DNA from: Aotearoamyces nothofagi
Lineage: Eukaryota; Ascomycota; Leotiomycetes; Leotiales; Tympanidaceae
Assembly: GCA_015345905.1 (NCBI GenBank)
Contig: JADDTR010000001.1
Coordinates: 1,426,001 to 1,490,000, forward strand
DNA: 64,000 bases
Direction of reading: 5' to 3'
The notes beneath the pieces were generated by a model. It was given only the letters and a program-made list of their open reading frames with translations, was not told the origin of the DNA and ran no database searches. Of the stretch, positions 55,120 to 64,000 are shown in pieces; within the stretch, counting starts at the first letter, position 1, and every line of letters starts with the position of its first letter. The position numbers and the translations under genes were made by a program.

Positions 55120-58100
55120 CTAAGAGTAGTCGTCGTCTCCGCCAGCATTGTTCCCGTCGAGAATATCAACCCTCTGCACCAGTTCCTTTGTTTCTCGTGC
55201 AATCTCAAATGCGATCGGAGGCAGTGACTGAGTCCATTGCCTCCATTCTCTGTCTGCTTTCTCCTCTTCTTCCTCGCCCATAGCAGCGATTTCGCGGCCC
55301 TTCTCGCCCGCCTCGACAAGGCGATTCCTGCAAGAGGCGAGCTTCTTGACGATGGGCTCGCCTTGAGCACGCAGCTCGACATTGCCGGTGGAGGACATGG
55401 CTGTCTCGGTGGACGCTACGACCTTGCCTACGACAGTAGCGATGGCGGCGACTTCAGTGGAGATAGCAGTAATACCGGCCTCTGAGCGGATAGAAGAGAC
55501 GAGGGATTGTATGGTCTGGACTAGGAGGGCAGTTTGGTCTTCGAGGTAAATCTGATATCGTTAGCAGTAATCTTGAATGGCATTGAGAATATGCTTACCT
55601 TGAGATCCTCAACATCACTATCCTGAGTTCTGACACCCGAGGCCATTCCTGGAGCAAGCGGAAGTGACTTGCTGCTGCCATTAACCCCATTTAATCCTTT
55701 TAGCTCATTTGAAAGTGTTTGACCGCGGGACGGTGGTCTACGCGCAGCCCATGTATCCTTTGATGAACTGCTTCTAGGTCTTGGGATAGCAGATGCTCGT
55801 GGCGAATTTGTAGGACTGTACATGGATGAGACATTGCTGTTACGTTCGTTCCGCAGACCTAGAAATGTCGCAGGCAGGGTTTCTTGCCTATCTTCACGAA
55901 CTGGAAAGAAACCAGTGCTATCTGCGGGTGGCAACGCCCCATCATCATCATCCTCAAGCTCTCCAGCTGGAGTTGGCCGAATCTTTACAGTTCGAACTAG
56001 CTCAACAACGGCAGTTGTAAGATGAGATGCAGCTGCATCAAGGAGCGATACAGGCGAGAGACCTTTTGCTGAAGCAAAGTTTTTTGATGCCGTGATTAGG
56101 TTGTTGGCTGTTGCTGAGACTCTTGACTTGAGCTTGGCCTGCTGTTGTGCTAAATCGGCATTATTTGCAGGGGATTGGTCGATATCTTTAGTAATGTCCC
56201 GTACGGCCACCACTACTGACTTCATGTAGTCAACAACCCTTATCGGGTCATCAGTGCGAGCCGTTTGAAGAAGTTCATCAATCGAGATCTGGAATTTTGT
56301 GACGTGAACATCCTTAACCAAACCATCATCTTGTGTGAACCCGCTGTCCCGGGCATACTTGGCTGCGTCTTGTTGAATGGTAAGACCGATAGACGAGGCT
56401 CGTAAGCTCCGTAGTTGGGTCTTCGTTCTGGCATACCTATTCCTCCAGTCTTTGACTTCCTCCTCCAGACGGTTGATCTGATTGGATAATAGTTCTTCTC
56501 GTACCCAAGATGACGAGTTATCGCTACGTTCTGAAAGTAGTTTCATCTCCCTCAAAAATGCTTGCGCTTCCCTACGAACATCATCTGTGACTTGCTGCTG
56601 TTCTTGTAGTTCGGCTCTAAGCTCCTGATTCTCGCGTTCAAGCTCTGCATTCACACCATTAGCACCCTGATCTGCACTAGCAGAATCTCGCATTTCTTCA
56701 AGTTGAGCTCTCAGATCTCTCTCCGTACTGGCTTGGCTAGTGCGCAATCGATCAAGTTCCGTCTGCAGCGACTCATTTAGATTTTGGGCATCTGCTAGTT
56801 GGTCCTCCAATTTTAGCCTTAAGTCTGACCATTCCTTCTTTTCAACATTTGAAGCTGCTTCCTTTTTTCCTTCGCCATCTAGAACACTGTTGAGTTCTTC
56901 ATCCTTTTTCCGTAAAGTCTCCTCCAGAGAATCGAGCTTTTCTCGCAGGTCAGCTACCTGTGTTTGAAATTCTTCGATGAGCTTCTTATCATTCTAAAAT
57001 GAGGTGTTAGCAGAGCCTTAGGTCCTTGTCAAAGATGTAATATTACCTCTGAAGGCGCATTTGTGCCTAAACTTCTCTTGCTTTCTCTACTTCTCGCTGC
57101 ACCTTCCAGTCCAAATGCGTCTTCGTCGTCATCTTCTCCCCCGGTTGGATCATCATCATCTTCAACCATTGTGCTCTTGTTCGGGACAATCGTATTACTC
57201 TGAAACGTTTTTGGGAGAGGCCGGCCATAGTCATTAGGGGGGAGGCCAGGCGATTGAGATCCATTCATGGCTCCATTCATAGGTCCTCCTGGGCGCGGAC
57301 CATTTCTCGAATCACTTCGTGGATATGTTGAAATCGAATTGGCCTCTGAAGGTCGTCGCATACGCATTCCTCCCCGAGATCCTGGCCTGAAAGCTGGTCC
57401 ACCATCGACAGGCGTCCCATTGCCACTTCGGCTGGGTGGACCTCGCATAGATGCAGGACTATCCGTGCGACTAATATCTCCACCAGCAAATCTAGGAAAT
57501 CTGCGCTCCAACTCATAAAAAACATCCGTGGCGAGATCTCGAAATCGTGGTGGAGGGAGAGTAGACAGCTTTTGACGGGCCTGATTGCGTTTCGGGTGGA
57601 ACGAGTCTTTCGGAAGAAGATAAGCTGGTGGCCCTTGTGTGTCTGCCGGTCCGGCACCTGGGTTCTTTCGTCCTGTAGCCTGCCTTCGAAGTAACTCGTC
57701 AAAGACATCCGTACTCAGCTCTTGAAATTGAACCGGAGATAGTCGCAGCAGCTTGTCCCGCGCCTTGTTTGGTCTCGGATTGCCCTTCTCATCCCGTAAT
57801 GAAGAAGCCAGAAATCTTCTGAGCGTCGCATAGTGTTCCGAAAGGATTCCTTCAAACTGTTCGTCTTTCCTGCTCTTGCCACCCTCGCTCACCGCGTACA
57901 AGTTTGAGGCATTGTAGAGACTGCCTGCGTTGCTCGACCGCGCTATAGACGCAGGCGGTGAGGGGCCATTGGAAAGATCGCCTGGCCCTCGAGGGAAGCC
58001 GCCTCCATTCATGGTACCGTTCGATCCGCTGGAGATCGGTGGTGACACTAGTTGTCCACGACTGCCTGGAGAATATTGTCCAGATTCTGTGTCGGGTCCT

Positions 58101-58177
58101 TGGTACTTCGATATGCCCGACCATTCACTACCTCCTATTGAGACTGGCGACAAGGGCCCGTTTCCGCGGCCATTCAT
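55120..58177 (-). CDS. spa2: polarisome component SPA2
   Basis: Minus-strand exons 58177-57047, 56993-55599 and 55551-55120 (introns 53 and 47 nt) give 985 residues. Spa2 is the scaffold of the polarisome at hyphal tips and septa, organising formin-driven actin cables and cell-wall-integrity kinases. The N-terminus is Gly/Ser/Pro-rich. Two Spa2-homology (GIT-type) repeats follow at about 140-175 (NKARDKLLRLSPVQFQELSTD) and 197-230 (NQARQKLSTLPPPRFRDLATD). A disordered, acidic stretch is followed by a long coiled coil (residues about 378-530, heptads such as ELERENQELRAELQEQQQV), and a conserved C-terminal helical domain starts around YLEDQTALLVQTIQSLVSSI after the second splice. An acidic DDDYS end closes it. 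All parts of the family are present and unbroken. Confidence 0.94.
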
Positions 58178-59557
58178 TTTTTGCGTGACGTGTTGCTGAC
58201 AGTTCAGAGATCCTTAGGGGCTACAGAGTAACGCCACGAGCCTCTCGGTATGTACAGGTCGCAGTCGCAGTCGCAGTCGCAGGCGGCGGGCGGTGGTGAG
58301 GTTTTGTAGACCGGAGGTCGGTCTGCCGCACCTGGACCCTTGAAACGTACAGCGTTGGCGAGGTGGATGTCACAGCGACGAGGCCACAGACATGCGCTGT
58401 TCAGGCAGGACGTCCTTCGCAGGAGATCACGTTGAAGAGTCTCAATGACGAAGTCGGAGTCTGCAATGTGGACGTGCTCGAGCTCTGGAATGCAGAATAG
58501 TTTTGGCGACGTCCTCTTCTCCTGAAATAGAGCGCGGAGGGCTAGTTCTCTGAATGTGCCGCGGGCGCGTCGCCCAGGACCGGTTCGGTACTAGGGCGGC
58601 CGATAAACGTTGAGTTGACAGCCACTCGGATCGATCTGGGGAGCGTCGAGTTTGCACGAGTTTGCACGAGTTTGCACGGGTTTGCACGGGTTTGTACAGT
58701 ACGATTTGTACGAAATGTCCCTCTGTGTGGTCAAGATCTCGTTGCGGGATCCAGAGGGAAATCGCGACTCCCGGCTGGGGCTTTCTGCGGTCTGGAGAGC
58801 CCGTAGGGAGCGTCCGTTCTGCCTCTCTCATTTCTCTCCTGGCCTGCCTCGCCCGTCCAAATTCCACCGGGGCGCAAATGGGTGCTGAGATCCGAAAGCC
58901 ACAGACGAGCCTATCACCGCCGCTGCAGCGGAGCTCCTAGTCAGGAACGCCCGCGAGCGACCCTGTAAGCGCATAACATCAATTTTGATCAATCTTGATC
59001 AATTCTGGCGGCAGGACGGGGCAAATCTCCCATCCCCCATCTCCCATCTCCCATCTCTAGGGGCGCTGACGACGGCGACGACGCTGGTTAGATTGCATTC
59101 GCGGCGCTGCTGGTCCGGGCCACCCGCCCGGCGATGGCGTTGCTACTTCCTGTCTACAGGAGGAATTCGAGATTCTGCTCCTTTCTGTATTAATTCGTCT
59201 ATCTATCTATCTATCTGTCTGCCTTGTCTTGTCCAAGGAGTCTTGAAAGGTGACCTCCTGGAGGACTCGCGTGTCGGGCTCCTGCCCTGTATCCCATCCA
59301 CGCCATCCCGGCTCCCAATCTCTTGGATCTGAGTCCTTTTGGCGCTGGAAGGATCCAAGCGAAATCATTCGCGGGCCTCGGGGCATTCCTGTGGCAAGTG
59401 GATATTCCCCTAATTTCACCATGTCTGTGCAAAGTCTGGGCCAATGTTTTATTATATTCTCAACCACTATCTAAAGCTTGTCTGTCAAGCTTTCCATATA
59501 CGCCTTTATAATGGGTATCCCGGGGACCCAACGCCTTTTCATACAAATCATCCATCA
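58178..59557. other. SPA2 upstream region with short tandem repeats
   Basis: A 1.38-kb spacer containing the SPA2 promoter and the 3' flank of SSU72. Small repeats are (GTCGCA)x4 at 58258-58281, a 10-bp repeat at 58651-58690, CCCATCT units near 59029-59056 and CTAT/CTGT units at about 59198-59222. Reading frames here are repeat-driven only. Confidence 0.5.
58651..58690. repeat. 10-bp tandem repeat, four copies
   Basis: TTTGCACGAG twice, then TTTGCACGGG twice, with a fifth degenerate copy. Located about 0.47 kb upstream of the SPA2 start. Confidence 0.9.
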
Positions 59558-60401
59558 TCAGAACCATGCCAAGGTCCATACAGCCGGTAGGTTAGGCCAC
59601 CTCTCCTGCCACTGCCCAATGATCTCTGGCACCATCTCGTCAAAGCCAGATCTACTAGCAGCATTACCGTTGTCAAAGGAACTTGCACCCTTGAGCTCTC
59701 TCTCCGCAATTGCAGCTTTGTTCAGTGAGTCTGCAAGATCGAGTATGCCTCTGCCACCGACAAGTGCTTCTTCATGATTATCCTTGATATCCACATTGAT
59801 TATGTGAACGGGACGATTCAGTGGCGAACCGCGGTTGAGTAGATCTTCCACAACCGCATCCCAGCACCTCTCTTCACAAGTGATGACTATATCTGCAACC
59901 CCCCCTTCTGTGCCTTCAGCGCCTTTCTCATTGACGTGATCAAGCCTCGGAACGCCCACCTGCCAATCCTGCCATCGCTCTGGTCCCCATTTGACATTGC
60001 GATTTCGATCCAACATGTTTAAGATGCCATTTGCGCGATATAGTCGTGGATCCTTTGCGTCAAGTTCCTTATACATGCTATCGTAAGAGGTCTTGTTGAA
60101 TTGGTATACATTGGGTTTATCGATTGAGGCTCCAGGCAGACGCACAAGCGAGCCAGTACCAAATGAGATGACTGGATAGTGAGCCGCAGAGAGTCGCAAA
60201 TGCGCTTCCATCGATCTTTTTCGACTCAGTCAGCAAGGTGCGATTTCTGGACAGGAAAGGGTATTCGTACCTATTGTTGTTACTCGCACACACGGTGCAG
60301 AACTTGAGCTTGAACCCGCCTGGATCTACGCGCTCCCCATCGGGAGCCAACTGATCGCCTGCAGCTGCTACCGCTGCATCAGCGGCGGGTGGTTGAGACA
60401 T
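59558..60401 (-). CDS. ssu72: RNA polymerase II CTD phosphatase SSU72
   Basis: Exons 60401-60271 and 60215-59558 on the minus strand, with a 55-nt intron (GTACGA...AAAAG), encode 262 residues. Ssu72 removes phosphate from Ser5 (and Ser7) of the polymerase II C-terminal domain within the cleavage and polyadenylation factor. The catalytic CX5R loop is C38-ASNNN-R44, with the Arg codon itself split by the intron, followed by SMEAH as in all family members. [17 protein letters not shown]-like [22 protein letters not shown] and [18 protein letters not shown] (containing the second-half acid Asp region) complete the fold. [20 protein letters not shown] lies near the C-terminus. The Pro/Ala-rich N-terminal extension of about 28 residues is typical of filamentous fungi. 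Confidence 0.95.
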
Positions 60402-61671
60402 TGTGGGTTGAGGTCGTGATCAGGGCTGGATAAGGGTGAGTAGATGACCAGAACCCGCACAAATCAGCTATTCTTCATACTCGTCCGTCTATTGGTGGCT
60501 ATGAACACGTAATATCTATGTCGAAGCAAGGTTAGCTAAAGCCCAGATGATCGGTTGACGGGATTAGATGTGCTTGTGTGCATTCAGAAAAAGTAAGTTG
60601 TATATTATAAAAATTGTGTCATCATTATAATAAGACAGCTCCAATATGTTGTTCATCAGGTAGCAGAGGAGGAAACGGGGCGGGGCAGGACATACCCATA
60701 TCACGTCCTGACAGCGGTGTTGCCGTGCTTCAGGAGCTGTTGTTGATGTTGCAGCATCTCGTAGAGGGAGTGCGACACGCTCGACAGAGAATGATTGTGG
60801 TGCTGTGGGCGCTAGTCTCGTTTGGCTTGACTGGTAGCAACCAAGCCGAATATTATGAAACGTCCCAAAATAGAAAGCCCGCTCACTCACCAAGCAAGTT
60901 CGATTCATCAATTCTCATTCCACGACGACAGCAGCGAAGTGAATGCGAGCCCCTTCACTCTTATGGCATCGCAAGCAGAGCCGCGCGGAAACTTCTACGC
61001 TCTTCCTTAATACACCACACGGGCCCAATCTCTGTTTCAACAGCACACCGCAGTGGGGTGTTTCCTGGGCTGTATCAAAGGCCTGAAAGCGCATAAACAT
61101 CTCGGCGCTTCGCCAACATCTACGAGTCGGGAGCTGACCAGCTGGTCAATCTCACGGCGACTAATTAGCACGCAATACGTCGATCTCGGAAAGGGATTGT
61201 CTGCCAGCCATCAGTCATCTTGCGACTCCACGCCCGCATTTGCGTGCGATTGGGGCTGAAGGGCCACCGAGGCGGGGTCTGCGCGCTACTGAAGGATTCA
61301 ACAGATCAGATCAGGCACCGTCCTTTTGTTCTCTCTTCGATTGCCAGCTATCGTTCAAGCGACCTTCGACTTTGTTTCGTCCATCTGCGCCAGCAGGCCG
61401 TCGCGATTTTGAGGCTGATAAGCCCATAGGCGAAGACGACGTCTGCGTAGACATCCAGCGAGGAACATATTGTTCGCTCGACATTGTTCTTCAGACAGAC
61501 TGAAGCGGCGCCTCTACGAGAAGCTGCCACATTTGTAGCTGCGAGAGCAGTCTGCTGGAAGCGTACCGTCGAAGTGCTGTCTTGGCCGTGGCCTGTCAGC
61601 AATAGCACCGACGAGGCCAAGGAAACACAGACACGGATAACCAAGCCTCAACCACCTAGCTAGTATTCACA
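60402..61671. promoter_or_regulatory. divergent spacer SSU72 / SH3 gene
   Basis: A 1.27-kb spacer with both promoters. A frame of 160 residues at 60614-61096 has no family resemblance and its base use is unlike coding sequence, so I leave it out. No RNA gene recognised. Confidence 0.4.
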
Positions 61672-63306
61672 ATGACGGCAGTCTTATCTCCGCAGTCGTC
61701 TCCCGCGACATCTCCACCACCCATGTCGTCGCCTGGGTCAAATCCCAATCACCCACCGTTACCACCTCTAATTACATCTCCACCTATGCGAAATTCGAGC
61801 TTACAACAGCCACTGTCTCACGCATCGAAAAACAGATTGTCTCAGTACTCGAATGCTTCGGGCCCATCAAAGTCACGACCACCATCTCATGTATTTCCAG
61901 TATTCCACTCGAGTCTACCGTATACCACTGTGCGAGACTTTGCCTACCCGACCACATATCCTTTACACTACGGGCCTCCACCAGAACCTTCGCGGCCTCC
62001 GTCCGGTATTTCTACCCCTGCCAGTGAGTTCCACAGACGATTGTCGGATCCGCCGATATCTTGGGATAGCCGGGATAGCTGGGGACTGGATCGAATATCA
62101 AAAGGAGAACAGCTACCACCGATACACTTCGGTGACGGTCCTCCTTGGAGCGAAGATGAAGATCTACAAAGCCCAATTGTTGTTAGCTCACGGCACAAGA
62201 AACACAAATCATCATCTTCAACATTTTCAAGCGGACAAGGCCGTGGCAGAAGTAGAGGTTCGGCAGACCAGAGCCGAAATTCAAACCTAATAACCCCAAA
62301 TAACTTTGAACAAGATCGGGGGTTCTATGTTGGAAGTAACGGTGATGGTAGCGAGAGGTATTATGTGGATCAAGGAAGCGAACCTAATGGCCCTGGAGGT
62401 GAATTTGTGACATATCCTGCAGATCAAGCTCGGCATAGCACACTAATGGCTCCTCGCGATGGTGGAAATCGGAGAGATTCACATTTTGCTGGTGGGCTAC
62501 TTCCACGCCGAGCATATGCAGACGGTGAAGGCCCAAAAGACTATTCGGATTCTGATACTTCGAGCAAGGCCTCCTCTCCAGACGTGACCAGGAACGACGA
62601 ATCTCGCTATTCTCGCGACTATCAATTCACGATTGCCTCTCCAGACGAAGAAATGCATGGAAAGGCAGTCGCGCTCTTCGATTTTGAGCGCGAGAATGAA
62701 AACGAGTTGCCGTTGGTAGAAGGCCAGGTGATCTGGGTTTCATATCGTCACGGACAAGGCTGGCTTGTTGCCGAAGATCCTAAGACACACGAAAGCGGTT
62801 TAGTGCCTGAAGAATATGTCAGATTACTTCGACATATTCAAGGTGGACTGCATAGCCTTACCGGACAGACTGAAGGAGCATTCACTCCAGGAGGTGCAGA
62901 TGCTGGTACTCCAACGCAAGCAGACCATGCCGAGGGACAAGGACTTAATCACACCCCAACAGGGAGTACTGTTAGCAATGGTAATGGCAATGGATACCCA
63001 CAGCCAATCGTATCAACTTTTTCGACTTCAAGCAAGGATCTGCATCCATACCCGCAGCATCTGCTCGGCACACAACCCGGGATGGCACCACCTCAAGTAA
63101 TTCATTACCATGGTCAGAGGGGTGGTAGCCAGGCTAATACTCCAACCTTGGCAAATTCACAAGAAGGATCTCTAGGTCGAAGTGAAAGCCAGGATCTGAA
63201 AGGGAAGTCCGGCTCAGAAGAAGGGACGGCCGAGCCAGTGAGTCCGATGGACGAAGACTCCCCAACCAGAGTGAAAGACGACGTGTCTTCGGAAGAAGAA
63301 GATTGA
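61672..63306 (+). CDS. nbp2: SH3-domain protein, NBP2-like
   Basis: A single exon encoding 544 residues. Yeast Nbp2 and fission yeast Skb5 are small SH3 adaptors that link PP2C phosphatase Ptc1 to MAP kinase (HOG and cell wall) pathways. The N-terminal half is Ser/Pro-rich and probably disordered. One SH3 domain lies at about 331-388: KAVALFDFERENENELPLVE, then GQVIWVSYRHGQGWLVAED and ESGLVPEEYVRLL. The ALFDF, W, and PEEYV ligand-groove residues are intact. The HGQGWLVAEDP...GLVPEEYV signature is characteristic of Nbp2 rather than of other fungal SH3 proteins. A Gly/Ser/Gln-rich tail ends in an acidic patch (SSEEED). It is much longer than yeast Nbp2 because of its disordered flanks, as usual in filamentous fungi. 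Confidence 0.88.
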   Translation: MTAVLSPQSSPATSPPPMSSPGSNPNHPPLPPLITSPPMRNSSLQQPLSHASKNRLSQYSNASGPSKSRPPSHVFPVFHSSLPYTTVRDFAYPTTYPLHYGPPPEPSRPPSGISTPASEFHRRLSDPPISWDSRDSWGLDRISKGEQLPPIHFGDGPPWSEDEDLQSPIVVSSRHKKHKSSSSTFSSGQGRGRSRGSADQSRNSNLITPNNFEQDRGFYVGSNGDGSERYYVDQGSEPNGPGGEFVTYPADQARHSTLMAPRDGGNRRDSHFAGGLLPRRAYADGEGPKDYSDSDTSSKASSPDVTRNDESRYSRDYQFTIASPDEEMHGKAVALFDFERENENELPLVEGQVIWVSYRHGQGWLVAEDPKTHESGLVPEEYVRLLRHIQGGLHSLTGQTEGAFTPGGADAGTPTQADHAEGQGLNHTPTGSTVSNGNGNGYPQPIVSTFSTSSKDLHPYPQHLLGTQPGMAPPQVIHYHGQRGGSQANTPTLANSQEGSLGRSESQDLKGKSGSEEGTAEPVSPMDEDSPTRVKDDVSSEEED

Positions 63307-64000
63307 AATATCTAGGGGGGGTTCTAAATTTTGATTTATGCATGGGTACGTGTTTGCGAGTTTCGGATCGATCTTTCCAATACCCCATTTTGTCGACATA
63401 CACTCGCTGCTTCGATTCGAATTTGGTCTCACCTTGCGTATTGTCGCGAATGGTTGACTGGATCTTGTATTATGATAATTTGTTTGGATAATGAGGAAGT
63501 GCTTGATGAGTAGGCTAAGGAAGCTGTATGGCAGGATGCACGCGATGGTCTACAGACATGGACGAGTCCTCTCGTTGGATGTAGAGTGAGGGCAGTTGAA
63601 TGGCTAGCTGTTGGAGTGAGAGGTCGAGGAGCAGGATGGGGGGGAGGGCAGGGCACTGCATGGTTTAGCCGGATGACGGACGTTGAGGCCAAGGTGATGG
63701 TAATAGGGTGTTTGCGATAGTAATGCCATCTAGATTCTACGGAGAGCAGAGAGAGCGAGGCGAGGACAAGAGGAGAATGAATGAATTGAATGATCTGAAT
63801 CTATTCTTGATGGAGATGTGTAAATCCTGCAGCTAATCCGTGGTGGCTGCTGTTGATGGCGTTGTTGTTGTTGTTGATGCTGACGCTGACGCTGCCGCTC
63901 GATATTGATATTGATATTGATATTAATATCAATATCAGCATCGACGTTGGCGTCGACGACGACTGTGAGAATCGCACCGCCATGGCCCACCCCGGCAGGA
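63307..64000. other. right-edge spacer with palindromic GATATT repeat
   Basis: 3' flank of the SH3 gene. At 63901-63936 a GATATT run turns into AATATC units, forming a near-perfect palindrome, next to a GTT/CAA-type trinucleotide run (63858-63875). On the plus strand, GCCATGGCCCACCCC at 63979-63993 has a good start context and may begin the next gene. The window ends before that can be judged. Confidence 0.45.
63901..63936. repeat. (GATATT)n / (AATATC)n palindromic microsatellite
   Basis: Four GATATT-type units followed by inverted units, able to form a hairpin of about 15 bp per arm. Confidence 0.85.

Noticed and set aside
60614-61096. 160-residue plus-strand frame between SSU72 and NBP2
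   Set aside because: No domain and covers the expected promoter of both neighbours.

Overview
The window is nuclear DNA of a filamentous ascomycete (Pezizomycotina; class not decidable by eye). The evidence is many short spliceosomal introns of about 46-93 nt with GTAAGT/GTATGT-type donors, fungal-specific genes (polarisome SPA2, kexin KEX2, a GPI-anchored Ser/Thr-rich wall protein, TIM50, NBP2) and one degraded Ty3/Gypsy-type retroelement. Genes are spaced 0.6-4 kb apart on both strands.

Left part (1-18.2 kb): 5' end of an F-box-like gene running off the left edge (-); TIM50 mitochondrial translocase (+); a 1610-residue Ser/Thr/Ala-repeat cell-wall protein (-); a 4-kb gene-free stretch; an Hrt3/Pof7-type F-box gene (+); KEX2 kexin (-).

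Middle (18.6-31.9 kb): a 13.1-kb block of decayed mobile DNA lies between KEX2 and its divergent neighbour. A perfect 138-bp direct repeat brackets it. It contains, all on the minus strand, a Ty3/Gypsy-type fossil (gag, protease, RT, RNase H, integrase), then a region with two tandem-repeat clusters, then a decayed Upf1-like superfamily 1 helicase region preceded by a module I do not recognise. A single N at 19486 sits between two identical 216-bp copies and looks like an unmerged contig overlap.

Right part (32.6-64 kb): a large PhoD-type phosphatase-like protein (+), mitochondrial adenylate kinase ADK2 (-), LETM1/MDM38 (+), sorting nexin SNX4 (+), an RBM8A/Y14-like RRM protein (+), an intron-containing tRNA-Leu(CAG) (+), an MFS sugar porter (-), a gene-poor stretch holding a relic of a second sugar porter, a small unrecognised multi-exon gene (+), SPA2 (-), the SSU72 phosphatase (-) and an NBP2-like SH3 protein (+).

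Functionally the set is mostly housekeeping: mitochondrial biogenesis (TIM50, ADK2, MDM38), secretory processing, wall and polarity (KEX2, wall protein, SPA2), endosomal sorting (SNX4), RNA metabolism (SSU72, Y14) and signalling (NBP2). The most unusual object is the repeat-bracketed composite of Gypsy fossil plus helicase.
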